Shown: positions 42,658-53,082 of the stretch, one piece after another
Position numbering within the stretch: the first letter of the stretch is position 1
How the letters are laid out: each line of letters starts with the position of its first letter
Position numbers and translations under genes: made by a program
Assembly: GCF_001435775.1 (NCBI RefSeq)
Contig: NZ_AZFK01000005.1
Span: forward strand, 1 to 64,000
Source of the DNA: Limosilactobacillus ingluviei DSM 15946
GTDB taxonomy: Bacteria > Bacillota > Bacilli > Lactobacillales > Lactobacillaceae
Direction of reading: 5' to 3'
DNA length: 64,000 nt
Notes under the pieces: model-generated
Database searches by the model: none
What the model was told of the DNA's origin: nothing
Seen by the model: only the letters and a program-made list of their open reading frames with translations

Positions 42658-43929
42658 TTAGTGAATGAAGTAGCGTTGAATATCGTTAAAAGTTACCAGG
42701 ATCATCAACAACAACAGGAAGAAAAAGCCCGCCATTGAAACAATGGCCTCAGCTTTTTCGGGAATCGGCCGGCGAATGATTGCTTCAATGATATTGAGCA
42801 ACAACTTTCCCCCATCAAGAGCGGGAATCGGTAATAAGTTTACAATCCCCAGGTTAATTGACAACAGGGCCAAGAAATTCAAGACCCCATTGAACCCCAA
42901 GGCCGTGGCTTGTGAAGTTCCCGCATAAATTGCCACGGGACCACCCAAATCGTTTAACGAAAAGCCATGGGTCACCATGTGCCCGAGGATCGTAAAAATC
43001 AACGTTCCCGCAGTGATAAACTGGTGCCACCCGTAATTTAGCCGTGCGGCAATGGAGTGATCCAGTCGTTCACTGATGCCAATTTGGCCAACCGTCTGCT
43101 TGCCTTGCCGAACCTTTTTAGGCGTTGCCGTAGTTGTTTTAAGCTTGCCTTGATGGCGATATTGCAAAGTTACCTTTTGCCCCGGATGGTTGGCAATTTG
43201 CGTTGCCAACGCCTCCCAGTCTTTCGTGGGGTGACTATTCACCGCGACAATCCGATCCCCGGCGACCAGACCCGCACGCGCTGCCGGCGAACCAGCCGCA
43301 ACTTGCCCTAACTGGTTGCTGTTGGTGGGAATGCCGGCCAGGGTAAACCCGAGCACCACAAAGGCCACCAACGACAATAAAAAGTTATTAAAGGCCCCGG
43401 CAAAGTTGGTCATCATCCGCGCAGGCAAAGGCGCGGAATTTACCCAGGTGTCCCGCGGGGCGATTCGGACCGTGGTCCCCCCTTTTTCGACCAATTCGGC
43501 ATCGTGATCAACCGCATAAGTTTGTTCAGTTGTTTCGTCACCGTTAACATAGCCTTTAATCGTTAAAGTATCCACCAAATCAAAGGCCGTCACTTGCAGC
43601 GGCAAACCGGTAAATAAGCCGGGCTGTTGACTGGTATTAATCTTAACCACTTGCCCGGCTTCGTTTAATTCCAAGGTCACCGGCATACCAACCCGCAATT
43701 CTTCTTCATCTTCCTCACTGCCAGCCAGTCGTACGTATCCCCCTAAGGGTAAGCAACGAAGCGTATAGGTCGTGCCATTTACTTGGCGCCACCATAGCTT
43801 GGGCCCCATCCCAATTGCAAATTCACGCACCAAAATGCCGGCCCGCTTAGCAAAAAAGTAGTGACCAAATTCATGGACCAACACCAACAACCCAAAAACA
43901 ATAATGAAGACGATAATTGTTAAAAGCAA
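42658..43929 (-). CDS. rseP: Site-2 intramembrane metalloprotease RseP
   Basis: 423 residues with TTG start after AAAGGGGTGA. N-terminal helix with zinc-binding LVHEFGHYFFAKRAG (HExxH), PDZ domain in the middle (about 190-280, AGDRIVAVNSHPTKDWE), and the C-terminal NLLPIPALDGGKLL motif with the third ligand. Cleaves membrane-bound anti-sigma factors or pheromone precursors. In its usual place between cdsA and proS. Confidence 0.96.
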   Translation of the reverse strand: MLLTIIVFIIVFGLLVLVHEFGHYFFAKRAGILVREFAIGMGPKLWWRQVNGTTYTLRCLPLGGYVRLAGSEEDEEELRVGMPVTLELNEAGQVVKINTSQQPGLFTGLPLQVTAFDLVDTLTIKGYVNGDETTEQTYAVDHDAELVEKGGTTVRIAPRDTWVNSAPLPARMMTNFAGAFNNFLLSLVAFVVLGFTLAGIPTNSNQLGQVAAGSPAARAGLVAGDRIVAVNSHPTKDWEALATQIANHPGQKVTLQYRHQGKLKTTTATPKKVRQGKQTVGQIGISERLDHSIAARLNYGWHQFITAGTLIFTILGHMVTHGFSLNDLGGPVAIYAGTSQATALGFNGVLNFLALLSINLGIVNLLPIPALDGGKLLLNIIEAIIRRPIPEKAEAIVSMAGFFFLLLLMILVTFNDIQRYFIH

Positions 43930-43941
43930 AGTGTCACCCCT

Positions 43942-44730
43942 TTAGATAATCCCCAAAAGGTATAAAGCTGGCATAACTACCAACATGCTGTCAAAACGAT
44001 CCAAGATCCCCCCATGACCTGGCAAAATCTTGCCGGAATCCTTAACGCCATAGTAGCGCTTCAACGCCGATTCAATTAAATCACCCAGCTGGCCAAACAC
44101 TGACAAGACGACCGTCACCAGCAACATCAACCAGAAATTAAGGTGTCCGACGGGGAAGAAATGCAAGTAAACCGCTAAAATAACGGTCGCAGCCACCGTC
44201 CCTAAAATGGAACCTTCCCAAGTCTTATTGGGACTTACCCTTGGCGCCAACTTGTGTTTACCAAACTGGCGGCCAAATAAATACGCCCCGGAATCAGTCA
44301 GCCACACGATCAGCATCCCATACAGCAAGGTCCAAAAGCCCGCGGCCCGGGCGGTAATAAAGGCATTAAAGCCCATCCCAATGTAGATAATGGCCAGGGT
44401 TAACACCCCGGCATCATCAAAACTAAAGCGGGTCTTATGAAAGACCGTGTGCAACAACAATAACATCAATAAAATGTAAACCGTCGTTAACCGGTTTAAT
44501 TGGCTCGGCAAAAAGGCCAAGTAGCCAGCCGGCACAATCATCAAAATGACCGCCAAATACGACACAATCGCCGCAAACGAGGTCACAAAGATTTTCTTCA
44601 TAATCAAGACTTCACTGACTGCGACTACCCCTAACACCATTGCCGCAAAGGTCAATGGCAAGTGGCCAATGATAATCAGTGGAATAAATATTGCCAATGC
44701 AATCACCGCGGTTATTACCCGTGTCTTCAT
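43942..44730 (-). CDS. cdsA: Phosphatidate cytidylyltransferase
   Basis: 262 residues, multiple membrane helices. The C-terminal signature SPNKTWEGSILG and RYYGVKDSGKILPGHGGILDR is the CDP-alcohol transferase CdsA motif. Makes CDP-diacylglycerol for phospholipid synthesis. Part of the uppS-cdsA-rseP-proS-polC operon. Confidence 0.97.
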   Translation of the reverse strand: MKTRVITAVIALAIFIPLIIIGHLPLTFAAMVLGVVAVSEVLIMKKIFVTSFAAIVSYLAVILMIVPAGYLAFLPSQLNRLTTVYILLMLLLLHTVFHKTRFSFDDAGVLTLAIIYIGMGFNAFITARAAGFWTLLYGMLIVWLTDSGAYLFGRQFGKHKLAPRVSPNKTWEGSILGTVAATVILAVYLHFFPVGHLNFWLMLLVTVVLSVFGQLGDLIESALKRYYGVKDSGKILPGHGGILDRFDSMLVVMPALYLLGII

Positions 44731-44752
44731 TCTTCAAATTCTCCCATCTACG

Positions 44753-45520
44753 TTATTTATTCACCAAACCCCCGAACCGGCGGTGACGGTGTTGAAATAC
44801 TTCAATTGCGTGGCGTAAACTAGCGCCATCAAAATCTGGCCAGTGCTCATCTAAAAAGACAAATTCACTGTAGGCAACCTGCCAGAGCATAAAATTGCTC
44901 AACCGCTCTTCACCGCTGGTGCGAATCAAAAGATCCGGTGCGGCCAGCTCACCCAACGGCGCCGTCATTAACGCTTGCTCAAAGTGCGCTTCGTCAATTG
45001 CCTCCGCTGTTAGGGCGCCTTGTTCAACCTGCTGGGCTAGCGTTTGGGCCGCCCGAACCAATTCGGCTCGTCCCCCATAATTCAAGGCAAAGTTTAAGAC
45101 CATCCCCGTACAAGCCGCCGTTTGGGCCATGGCTTTTTTCACCACCGCCTGGGTGGGAGCAGGTAACGCGGTTAAGTCCCCCATGACCATTACCCGGACG
45201 TTATTTTCAATCAATTCCGGGACAAAGGTATCAAAGAACTTAATTGGTAATTGCATCAAAAAGTTGACTTCGCTACTGGGCCGCTTCCAATTTTCGGTTG
45301 AAAAAGCGTATAGCGTTAAGACCTTCACGCCTAACCGACTCGCCTCAATGGTAACTTTTTTTACCGTCTGCATTCCTTGTTGGTGGCCAGCAACCCGTGG
45401 CAAATGGCGAGCCTTGGCCCACCGCCCGTTTCCATCCATAATAATCGCAATGTGGGCGGGAATGTTTGCCAAATCGAGGGCCGGCTGATCAGCCACAGTT
45501 TCTTTTGGTTTGGAAAACAC
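44753..45520 (-). CDS. uppS: Undecaprenyl diphosphate synthase
   Basis: 255 residues from GTG 45520, which has GGAGGAACATC upstream. HIAIIMDGNGRWAK (with catalytic Asp), GHQQGMQTVK and the C-terminal LIRTSGEERLSNFMLWQ are the Z-type prenyl transferase signature. Makes the lipid carrier for peptidoglycan. First gene in the cdsA-rseP-proS-polC operon here because the sucrose locus separates it from frr. Confidence 0.97.
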   Translation of the reverse strand: MFSKPKETVADQPALDLANIPAHIAIIMDGNGRWAKARHLPRVAGHQQGMQTVKKVTIEASRLGVKVLTLYAFSTENWKRPSSEVNFLMQLPIKFFDTFVPELIENNVRVMVMGDLTALPAPTQAVVKKAMAQTAACTGMVLNFALNYGGRAELVRAAQTLAQQVEQGALTAEAIDEAHFEQALMTAPLGELAAPDLLIRTSGEERLSNFMLWQVAYSEFVFLDEHWPDFDGASLRHAIEVFQHRHRRFGGLVNK

Positions 45521-45618
45521 GATGTTCCTCCGTTCCTTCCCAAGTGGGAAATTTTGCAACACTTTTCATTTTAGCAGATTTAAGACGCCATAAAAAGAAT
45601 TTTCATCGAGAAGACACG

Positions 45619-45650
45619 CAAAAAACCAGCGCTGCTTGGGGCAACACTGG
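45619..45650 (-). terminator. Terminator after the sucrose hydrolase gene
   Basis: CCAGTGTTGC / GCAGCGCTGG stem with G-U pairs (45626-45650) followed by TTTTTT on the minus strand, separating scrB from uppS. Confidence 0.75.
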
Positions 45651-45661
45651 CTCACTTGAAT

Positions 45662-47125
45662 TTACAGTTGTAACGACCACCACTTTCCCGTAACTTGGGT
45701 TGGCTGTGCAAAGGCAATTTTCCCCCATGATTGATCGTTAAAGTAACGCAAGGTGACCACTTCGGCGCCGTGATTGACAAAAATTTCGGCCAGGGAATGA
45801 TCCAAGAAAATTCTCAATTGCAAAGGTTGATGTGCCGGCACGGCCACCGACCGCGTCGTGCCATATTCGGGCGTCGGCACTTGCGCCGTTTGCCCCCGGT
45901 CAACTTCCAATTGGCCGTTTCGGGTATCAAAGTTTAGCCGCAAGCCATGCGTTAGGGTGTCATCAGCAGCTAAGTAAAGTGTGCCAGTTTGATCCTCCGC
46001 AATGGTCAGTTGTAATTCCAATTGCTGTCCCGCGGCCGTGGCAACCGTCGTTACCGAACCAGCAAAGCCATGCTCAGTTTGCCGTAAGGTCTTCATCGCT
46101 GCCACTGGCTGTTGATACAAATGCCCAGCGTGAAAATGTAATTCCTTGACTTGACTAAGGCAGTTGGCCCAATTTTCCTGATCGGTTGGGTAAGTCAGAT
46201 CTGGCAGCCCCACCCAAGAAATCAGGTAAGCCTTTCCATCCGGGGCATTAAAGGCCTGGCTGGCATAAACATCAAAGCCAGCATCCAAATTGCTCAGGGC
46301 ACTCGGGTGGCGTAATTGGGCCGTTTGGTAATCAAAGGCGGTGCCACTAACGTACATATTGGGATAGATATTTTGGTAAGCAGCGACTTGTTTGGGCAGG
46401 CCTTGGGGGCAAAAGATCATTACCGGAGTGCCATCAACCTCAACCAGGTTGGGGCATTCAACCATGTATCCCAACGCCGTCTCCCCTAGATCAACGGGAC
46501 CAACCGCTTGCCAAGGCCCCACTGCCGCTGGGGCTTGGTAGAGCCAGATCGCCCCATGCTGATCGGACGACGTTTGCGCCCCAATCAACGCATAGTAAGT
46601 CGAGCCAACTTGCAATAATTGCGGATCACGGAAGTGTTCACTAACCGCGGCGGGCGGTTCAATCAATGGCTTGCCCAGTTTAGTGACCTGGCCTTTTTGA
46701 TCCAACCACGCTCCCAGTTGATAGGGGTGCCGTTGCCAGGTAGCGGTACGGTGGTTACCGGTATACATTAAAAATAAGCGGTCGCCAACGGCCCTGGCCG
46801 AACCAGAATAAGCCCCGTGACTGTCAAACTTGGTATCGGGTTGCAAGGCTAAGCCGTGCTCATACCAATGGACCAAATCAGGCGACGTCAAACGCATCCA
46901 AGCCTTCAAGCCATGGGTGGCCCCAAACGGGAACGACTGGTAAAAAACATTCCATTCCCCGTTAAAGTAGGAAAAACCATTCGGATCGTTCAACAACCCT
47001 GAACGGGGGCGAATATGATAACGCAATTGGGCGGGCGAATCAGCTGCTTGCTGTTGCAGCGCCAACAGCGTTGCCGCCGAATAGGCAGTATATGGTTGAT
47101 ACCGTTTTGCGCGTGTCCATTCCAT
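45662..47125 (-). CDS. scrB: Sucrose-6-phosphate hydrolase (GH32)
   Basis: 487 residues. GH32 motifs in order: SGLLNDPNGFSYF (catalytic nucleophile Asp), HGAYSGSAR, FRDPQLL, and VECPNL with the acid/base Glu. N-terminal five-blade propeller and C-terminal beta sandwich by length. Hydrolyses sucrose-6-phosphate from the PTS into glucose-6-phosphate and fructose. Divergent from scrA with shared control region. Confidence 0.93.
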   Translation of the reverse strand: MEWTRAKRYQPYTAYSAATLLALQQQAADSPAQLRYHIRPRSGLLNDPNGFSYFNGEWNVFYQSFPFGATHGLKAWMRLTSPDLVHWYEHGLALQPDTKFDSHGAYSGSARAVGDRLFLMYTGNHRTATWQRHPYQLGAWLDQKGQVTKLGKPLIEPPAAVSEHFRDPQLLQVGSTYYALIGAQTSSDQHGAIWLYQAPAAVGPWQAVGPVDLGETALGYMVECPNLVEVDGTPVMIFCPQGLPKQVAAYQNIYPNMYVSGTAFDYQTAQLRHPSALSNLDAGFDVYASQAFNAPDGKAYLISWVGLPDLTYPTDQENWANCLSQVKELHFHAGHLYQQPVAAMKTLRQTEHGFAGSVTTVATAAGQQLELQLTIAEDQTGTLYLAADDTLTHGLRLNFDTRNGQLEVDRGQTAQVPTPEYGTTRSVAVPAHQPLQLRIFLDHSLAEIFVNHGAEVVTLRYFNDQSWGKIAFAQPTQVTGKWWSLQL

Positions 47126-47171
47126 TTTCTTTCCTCACCTTCTCAAAAACTCCACCAAGTTAATCACCGTT

Positions 47172-47200
47172 ATTGTGCCCGATCGCCCCCTTTTTGTCAA
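47172..47200 (-). promoter_or_regulatory. scrB promoter
   Basis: TTGACA (47195-47200) and CACAAT (47172-47177) on the minus strand, 17 bases apart. Confidence 0.65.
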
Positions 47201-47283
47201 TCGGTTAGTAATCACCTTGAGCAGACAAACCGCTTAGTAGAGCTGATTTGATGAACTAATTTTAAAATCTTATTGACTATCGG

Positions 47284-47311
47284 TTGACATTGACGGGATT
47301 TAGCGTATTAT
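47284..47311 (+). promoter_or_regulatory. scrA promoter
   Basis: TTGACA at 47284-47289 and TATTAT at 47306-47311 with a 16-base spacer; GGAGGG before the ATG at 47366. Confidence 0.7.
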
Positions 47312-47320
47312 ATAACTCGA

Positions 47321-47334
47321 ATAAAGCGTTTTCA
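47321..47334 (+). promoter_or_regulatory. cre / LacI-type operator
   Basis: ATAAAGCGTTTTCA matches the cre consensus (TGNAARCGNWWWCA) at 12 of 14 positions. It lies just after the scrA -10, around the start of transcription, so binding by CcpA or a sucrose repressor would block it. Confidence 0.6.
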
Positions 47335-47365
47335 ACCAAGCGTAACCTAAAGGAGGGTTCAGCTT

Positions 47366-49282
47366 ATGAATCACAAACAAGTGGCCACCGACGTTATTAA
47401 CGCCGTGGGTCGAGAAAACTTAGTGGCAGCTGCGCACTGCGCAACCCGCCTCCGCCTGGTTTTAAAGGATGATGAAAAAATCAATCAAGCGGCGCTTGAC
47501 GCGAATGATGGTGTCAAGGGGACCTTTAAAACCAATGGCCAATACCAAATTATTATTGGCCCTGGTGATGTCAACAACGTTTACGATGAATTGATCAAGC
47601 AAACCGGCTTACAAGAAGTCTCAACTGACGACCTTAAGCAAATCGCCGCCAAGAACCAAAAGTTCAACCCGGTGATGGCCTTTATCAAGTTGCTATCAGA
47701 TATCTTCGTGCCATTAATTCCGGCCCTGGTCGCGGGTGGTTTGTTAATGGCTTTAAACAACGTCCTGACCGCAACGGATCTCTTTGGCCCGAAGTCGGTC
47801 ATTCAAATGTACCCGGCCCTCAAGGGACTGGAACAAATGGTGGCCGTCATGTCAGCGGCTCCATACGTCTTCTTGCCAATTCTCGTCGGAATTTCTGGGG
47901 CCAAACGGTTCGGAGCTAACCAATTCTTAGGGGCTGTAGTCGGAATGATGATGACTGCCCCGGCGCTCGCTAATGGTGGGACTTGGCATGCCTTTGGGTT
48001 AAACATCGCCATTCAATCCTACACTGGCCAAGTAATCCCGGCTTTGGCAGCCGTTTACTTACTGTCAATCTTTGAAAAATGGTTACACAAAAAGTTGCCG
48101 GCCGCTGTTGACTTTACTTTTACCCCATTAATTTCCGTCCTTTTAACTGGGTTCTTGACCTTTATTGTGGTCGGACCAGTCATGAAGGAATTATCCGATT
48201 GGTTGACTAATGGGATCGTTTGGGTATACAGCACCTTGGGCTTTATCGGGACCGGGATTTTCGGGGCCGTCTACTCCCCGATCGTATTGACCGGGTTACA
48301 CCAAAGCTTCCCGGCCATCGAAACCCAATTGATCACCGCCTTTAAGGATGGTCATGGTGCTGGTGACTTTATCTTTGTCGTTGCTTCCATGGCTAATGTC
48401 GCTCAAGGGGCCGCTACTACGGCCGTATACTTCTTGACCAAGGATCAAAAGATGAAGGGCTTATCCAGTTCGGCGGCCATTTCGGCCTTGCTGGGGATTA
48501 CCGAACCGGCTTTGTTTGGGGTCAACTTAAAGCTCAAGTTCCCATTCTTCTGTGCCTTAATTGGTTCTTGCGTTGCGGCAACCTTAGCGGGACTCTTTCA
48601 CGTCATTGCGGTTTCCATGGGTTCAGCTGGGTTCATTGGTTTTCTATCCATCGACGCCCACTCCATTCCCCTGTACTTACTGTGTGAAGTAGTCAGCTTT
48701 GCCATCGCCTTTGCCGTTACTTTCCTTTATGGTAAGACGCACCACCAGCTGGTTAACCCCGCACCAGCTGCGCCAGCGACTGCCCCTGCGGAACCTGTTA
48801 CTGCCGCAGCTGCGCCAACTGCAACCACTGCCAGTGAAATTTTGAGTCCCGTTAGTGGAACGGTAGAAGCACTGAGTCAGGTTAACGATGCGGTCTTTTC
48901 ACAAAAAATGATGGGCGACGGGGCAGCAGTGATCCCAACCGACGGGACCATCCATGCTCCCGTCACGGGAACCATCACCGTTGCCTACGAAACCAAGCAT
49001 GCCTATGGGTTAACCGCCGACGATGGCACAGAAGTCTTAATCCACGTCGGTTTGGATACCGTAAACTTAAAGGGTCAACACTTTACGACCCAAGTTGCCC
49101 AAGGCCAACACGTGAAAGCGGGTGAGATCCTGGGGACCGCCGACTTAGCAGCCATCAAAGCCGCAGGTTATGATCCAACCGTAATGGTCGTCATCACCAA
49201 CTCCAACCAATACCAAGCCATCGAACCCCTAACAAGCGGTACGGTGAACGCAGGTGATCAGTTGTTGGCGGCCCAAGCCTAA
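47366..49282 (+). CDS. scrA: PTS sucrose-type EIIBCA transporter
   Basis: 638 residues. EIIB comes first with the phosphorylated Cys in [12 protein letters not shown] (about residue 26), EIIC spans about 110-460 with many membrane helices, then an Ala/Pro/Thr-rich linker, and EIIA at about 490-635 with the phosphohistidine in [14 protein letters not shown] order is typical of sucrose/trehalose/beta-glucoside transporters; the divergent scrB makes sucrose the likely sugar. Confidence 0.9.
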   Translation: MNHKQVATDVINAVGRENLVAAAHCATRLRLVLKDDEKINQAALDANDGVKGTFKTNGQYQIIIGPGDVNNVYDELIKQTGLQEVSTDDLKQIAAKNQKFNPVMAFIKLLSDIFVPLIPALVAGGLLMALNNVLTATDLFGPKSVIQMYPALKGLEQMVAVMSAAPYVFLPILVGISGAKRFGANQFLGAVVGMMMTAPALANGGTWHAFGLNIAIQSYTGQVIPALAAVYLLSIFEKWLHKKLPAAVDFTFTPLISVLLTGFLTFIVVGPVMKELSDWLTNGIVWVYSTLGFIGTGIFGAVYSPIVLTGLHQSFPAIETQLITAFKDGHGAGDFIFVVASMANVAQGAATTAVYFLTKDQKMKGLSSSAAISALLGITEPALFGVNLKLKFPFFCALIGSCVAATLAGLFHVIAVSMGSAGFIGFLSIDAHSIPLYLLCEVVSFAIAFAVTFLYGKTHHQLVNPAPAAPATAPAEPVTAAAAPTATTASEILSPVSGTVEALSQVNDAVFSQKMMGDGAAVIPTDGTIHAPVTGTITVAYETKHAYGLTADDGTEVLIHVGLDTVNLKGQHFTTQVAQGQHVKAGEILGTADLAAIKAAGYDPTVMVVITNSNQYQAIEPLTSGTVNAGDQLLAAQA

Positions 49283-49289
49283 ATAACTT

Positions 49290-49330
49290 AAAAGCGAACG
49301 AGAAGCAACTTGTCTTTCTCGTTCGCTTTT
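49290..49330. terminator. Bidirectional terminator between scrA and the Ntn hydrolase gene
   Basis: 15-bp perfect stem with AAAAGCGAACGAGAA at 49290-49304 and its complement at 49316-49330, ending in TTTT on each strand. Confidence 0.85.
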
Positions 49331-49342
49331 ATTGTTGATTAG

Positions 49343-50293
49343 TTAATCATTGCGATACAATTGCGGCGTTGGCTGGGCTGCTAATTCCGGCGTTAGCGTT
49401 AGCGCCGTCATCCCCAATTGGGCGTAAGCTTGAAAGTAATAGGTGCAAGTCTCCGCCACGGCAATTGAACGGTAGACTGAAAACGTCGGTCGGTGCCCCT
49501 TGCTTTGCGGGACCGTAACCGTATCCAACAGGTGACTGGTCGTGGCGACGCCCATGGTCAGGTCCACCGGTTGATCTGCCAGCTCTTTCATATACGCGGC
49601 CCGCATAAAGCGCGCACTCGGCGAGTACGCCCCCGGCGGCGTCTTCTTGCCACTCAACTCCCCGGTCGTCACGTGGTAGGTATTTAAGGGGACGGTCCCC
49701 TGTTCAAAAGCGGGACTAAAAGTTACATAATCGTGCAAACGCCGAATTTGGGAATCAAAGTTGGGGTGATTGGTCAATACGCCCAGCGGATTCTCGCGTA
49801 AGCGTAACGGGGCTTGACTGGGTTCAATTACGACCATGCGCCCCGTCGCATCCATAACCGCATAGTGTTGCTCCGCGTGCCCATATTTAACATCACTATT
49901 GGTATCACTCATCAATTCAATCTCAGACAAGTGGGCTTCAATTTCGGCAATCGAGGCAAACCGCCCCAACAAATACAGCGCTAACTCACGGGCTGCCAAC
50001 TGCACTTTATCCGCATGGCGAGCTTCGGTTAATTGTCCACCATGATCAAACGTCAGCTTTTGGACCATCAGCCCCTTCTCATTGACCCCATCACTCACGT
50101 CAACCAACTTAGCATTAGCTAAACCGCCTCCCACCAAAGCATAACGGTTTTGGTAGGTACGATGGTCAAAAACGGTTTGCCATTGATACCCACGCGGCAA
50201 AAACAGGGGCCCGACCCGCAAAGTATCCCAATCCATCGTCCGTCCCAACAAATGATAACCATCCTGCGTGACAATTCCAATACTCGTACACAT
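49343..50293 (-). CDS. Choloylglycine hydrolase family enzyme (bile salt hydrolase / penicillin V acylase)
   Basis: 316 residues starting MCTSIGI: Cys2 would be the N-terminal nucleophile after Met removal. GRTMDWD (Arg and Asp), VNEKGLMV and VLTNHPNFD are motifs of the Ntn choloylglycine hydrolase (C59) family. Whether it favours conjugated bile salts, penicillin V or another amide cannot be read from sequence. It is cytoplasmic (no signal). GGGGGTAAG precedes the ATG. Confidence 0.88.
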   Translation of the reverse strand: MCTSIGIVTQDGYHLLGRTMDWDTLRVGPLFLPRGYQWQTVFDHRTYQNRYALVGGGLANAKLVDVSDGVNEKGLMVQKLTFDHGGQLTEARHADKVQLAARELALYLLGRFASIAEIEAHLSEIELMSDTNSDVKYGHAEQHYAVMDATGRMVVIEPSQAPLRLRENPLGVLTNHPNFDSQIRRLHDYVTFSPAFEQGTVPLNTYHVTTGELSGKKTPPGAYSPSARFMRAAYMKELADQPVDLTMGVATTSHLLDTVTVPQSKGHRPTFSVYRSIAVAETCTYYFQAYAQLGMTALTLTPELAAQPTPQLYRND

Positions 50294-50297
50294 AATC

Positions 50298-50672
50298 TTA
50301 CCCCCGCCACCAAAAACTAGTCGTCGTCGCTTTCAAGGTTAAGGTTGCTTGGAGCAACTGCCCCAATAAATCATACGGTACCGGCTGATCGAAGGGAATT
50401 TGAAAGGTTTTCTTCCCGTGCTTTAGGCTTTGCGCCTTAATTTGAGGCAGGAATTGATCAAAAATAACTTGTTCGGGTCCAACCGTAAAGTGGTGTTGAG
50501 CAGCAAAAAAACCGAGAATAAAAGTACCGTGGGCCGTGAACATCGGTTGATTCCACTTAATAACGCCGGTCAGTTGCGGATCTTGTTGGGCTACCCACTG
50601 TAATACAGCGGCAAATTGATCCCGGTGAGTCGGCGAATCAATTTGGGCGAGGTATTGGGCAAAAGTTGTCAT
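50298..50672 (-). CDS. DUF1801/YdhG-family protein
   Basis: 124 residues from ATG 50672 (MTTFAQYLAQI). IKWNQPMFTAHGTFILGFFAA and GKKTFQIPFDQPV are typical of YdhG/DUF1801 proteins, sometimes called iron chaperones because of a frataxin-like fold. Stop only 4 bases before the hydrolase gene start, so co-transcribed. Confidence 0.82.
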   Translation of the reverse strand: MTTFAQYLAQIDSPTHRDQFAAVLQWVAQQDPQLTGVIKWNQPMFTAHGTFILGFFAAQHHFTVGPEQVIFDQFLPQIKAQSLKHGKKTFQIPFDQPVPYDLLGQLLQATLTLKATTTSFWWRG

Positions 50673-50761
50673 TATTGTCGCTCCCATTAACTATTTTCTT
50701 TTTAATATACCGGTTTTACTCACCAACCACAAGCGAAGTGCCCCCCACCACCATAACGGTT

Positions 50762-50795
50762 TAAAAAAAGACTGGTGAGCATTGCTCCCAGCCTT
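50762..50795 (-). terminator. Terminator after frr
   Basis: GGCTGG-GAGCA / TGCTC-ACCAGTC hairpin with one mismatch, followed by seven T on the minus strand. Ends the rpsB-tsf-pyrH-frr transcript. Confidence 0.75.
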
Positions 50796-50809
50796 TCTTT
50801 GGCCACGAC

Positions 50810-51370
50810 TTAGTTGGCCATTAATTCTTTTTCTTTTTCGGCCGCGATGGCTTCCAGGTTCTTAATCCCTGCATCTGTTTCCTCTTGGACCTTCTTTTCC
50901 AAGTCATGGAACTCATCATCGTTAAAGTCGCCAGCCTTGTTCCCCTTCTTCAAAGCGTCCATTGCTTCGCGCCGGACATTGCGCACGGCAACTTTCGCCT
51001 TTTCGGTTTCCGCTTTCACGTCCTTGACCAATTCCTTACGCCGTTCTTCCGTCAGTTGCGGAATAATTAAGCGAATGGTAGTCCCATCGTTTTGCGGGGT
51101 TAACCCCAAGTTGGATTGGTAAATGGCCCGTTCGATTTCTTCCAATAAAGTCTTATCGTACGGCGTCACCAATAATTGCCGGGCTTCCGGAATTGAAATG
51201 GAGGCCACTTGGTTTAACGGCGTCATTGCCCCGTAATATTCGACTTGAACTGGGTTTAACAGGCTGGCGTTGGCCCGCCCAGCCCGAATATCTGCCAAGG
51301 TCCGCTTTAAAGCTTCCCCGGATTTCGTCATTTTATCTTTAGCTTCAACTAAAATTTCTTTTCCAGTCAT
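50810..51370 (-). CDS. frr: Ribosome recycling factor
   Basis: 186 residues from ATG 51370. Whole-length family features: [33 protein letters not shown] and [13 protein letters not shown]. Frees ribosomes after termination with EF-G. One base after the pyrH stop codon, so coupled. Confidence 0.98.
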   Translation of the reverse strand: MTGKEILVEAKDKMTKSGEALKRTLADIRAGRANASLLNPVQVEYYGAMTPLNQVASISIPEARQLLVTPYDKTLLEEIERAIYQSNLGLTPQNDGTTIRLIIPQLTEERRKELVKDVKAETEKAKVAVRNVRREAMDALKKGNKAGDFNDDEFHDLEKKVQEETDAGIKNLEAIAAEKEKELMAN

Positions 51371-51371
51371 C

Positions 51372-52097
51372 TTAATCCCCCTCAATCGTTGTGCCGATAG
51401 CTTCGCCCTTGACCACCTTCAAAATATTTCCTGGGGTATTCAAGTTAAAGACCACCAGCGGAATATCATTATCCATTGACAAAGAACTTGCCGTCGAATC
51501 CATGACGTGTAATTGCTTATTGATAATATCCATGTGGGTCAACCGGTCAAACTTAACCGCGGAAGCATCCTTATTCGGATCCGCTGAGTAAACCCCATCA
51601 ACCCCATTTTTCGCCATTAAAATGGCATCTGCATTGATTTCAGCGGCCCGCAAAGCAGCTGTGGTATCCGTGGAGAAGTATGGACTACCCGTGCCACCAG
51701 CAAAGATAACTACCCGGCCTTTTTCAAAGTGACGAATGGCTTTGCGCCGAATATATGGTTCAGCAATTTGGCGCATTTCGATTGAAGTTTGGACCCGGGT
51801 CGGAACCCCTAAGGCTTCCAAGGCATCTTGTAAGGAGAGGGCGTTCATGATGGTGGCCAACATTCCAATGTAATCAGCTTGGGCCCGTTCCATGCCGAGC
51901 TTTTCGCCCGTCACACCGCGCCACATGTTGCCACCACCAACAACAATCCCGACTTGCACACCTAAGTCGTGAACTTCTTTTAATTCCTTGGCAACGGTCT
52001 TTAATTCGGGCGGATTAATCCCAAAGCCTTGGTCCCCAGCTAATGCTTCTCCGCTTAACTTCAGAATAATTCGTTGGTATTTGACTGCTTCTGTCAT
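51372..52097 (-). CDS. pyrH: UMP kinase
   Basis: 241 residues from ATG 52097 ([19 protein letters not shown]), with AGGAGGGTGA upstream. Amino-acid-kinase fold: [32 protein letters not shown]. Phosphorylates UMP. Gene lies between tsf and frr as usual. Confidence 0.98.
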   Translation of the reverse strand: MTEAVKYQRIILKLSGEALAGDQGFGINPPELKTVAKELKEVHDLGVQVGIVVGGGNMWRGVTGEKLGMERAQADYIGMLATIMNALSLQDALEALGVPTRVQTSIEMRQIAEPYIRRKAIRHFEKGRVVIFAGGTGSPYFSTDTTAALRAAEINADAILMAKNGVDGVYSADPNKDASAVKFDRLTHMDIINKQLHVMDSTASSLSMDNDIPLVVFNLNTPGNILKVVKGEAIGTTIEGD

Positions 52098-52175
52098 CTT
52101 CACCCTCCTGATTCTCATTTCAAAAAAGGACGCACCGCCCCAAAAAGTACAGTACGTCCTGAGCTTAATCAGTAA

Positions 52176-53051
52176 TTACTTGTTTAATTGTTCACTGATT
52201 TCTTGGGCCAGGTTCGTTTCCTTCTTTTCGATCCCTTCCCCAACTTCGTAACGGATGAAGGACTTCAGCTTACCACCCTTAGAAGCAACGTATTCTGCAA
52301 CCGTTTGGTCAGAATCCTTAACAAAGGCTTGGTCGGCCAACGTAATTTGCGCCAAGAACTTGTTCAAACGCCCTTCAACAATCTTGCCAACGATCTTTTC
52401 TGGCTTCCCTTCGTTCAAGGTTTCTTCCGTAAAGATCTTCTTTTCGTGTTCAAGGCGTTCAGCAGGAACGTCTTCCCGGGTCATAAATTCAGGGTTAACG
52501 GCCGCCACGTGCATTGCAACGTCCTTAGCAGTAGTTTCGTCGGCCCCTTCCAAAACAACCAAGGCCGCAATCCGACCACCTTGGTGCAGGTAAGCCCCAA
52601 AGGAGTCACCGTCTGCCTTTTCAACTAAAGTAAACCGCCGTAAGGAAACCTTTTCCCCCGTCTTTTGGGTCGTAGCAATCAGGTCATCGTTTAACGTCCC
52701 GTTAGCCGTTTCTAAAGCCAAGGCCGCTTCAACGTCAGCCGGCTTCTTTTCTACCAACAGGCTGGCGACGCTCTTCAAAGCATCCTTAAATGGATCGGAA
52801 GCAGCCACAAAGTCCGTTTCGGAGTTTAATTCCACGATGGCAGCCGTGTTGCCTTCAACCTTGATGTCCGTCAACCCTTCGGCCGCAATCCGGTCACTCT
52901 TCTTTGCCGCCTTAGCAATCCCTTTTTCACGCAAAAAGTCCATTGCCTTGTCCATGTCACCATCACTGGCAACTAAGGCCTTCTTGGCATCCATAATTCC
53001 GGCCCCTGACTTCTTCCGTAATTCCATAACTTGCTTTGCGCTAATTGCCAT
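52176..53051 (-). CDS. tsf: Elongation factor Ts
   Basis: 291 residues. UBA domain (about 1-55) with [21 protein letters not shown], then the TDFVA segment ([13 protein letters not shown]) and coiled-coil core. Exchanges GDP/GTP on EF-Tu. Downstream of rpsB, separated by a hairpin that may reduce read-through. Confidence 0.98.
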   Translation of the reverse strand: MAISAKQVMELRKKSGAGIMDAKKALVASDGDMDKAMDFLREKGIAKAAKKSDRIAAEGLTDIKVEGNTAAIVELNSETDFVAASDPFKDALKSVASLLVEKKPADVEAALALETANGTLNDDLIATTQKTGEKVSLRRFTLVEKADGDSFGAYLHQGGRIAALVVLEGADETTAKDVAMHVAAVNPEFMTREDVPAERLEHEKKIFTEETLNEGKPEKIVGKIVEGRLNKFLAQITLADQAFVKDSDQTVAEYVASKGGKLKSFIRYEVGEGIEKKETNLAQEISEQLNK

Positions 53052-53082
53052 GAGTATCTCTCCTTAATCAAAGTAAATTTTC

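Noticed and set aside
47321-47334. A ScrR-specific operator rather than cre
   Set aside because: The site fits LacI-family consensus in general; without the regulator gene in the window I cannot assign it to ScrR specifically.
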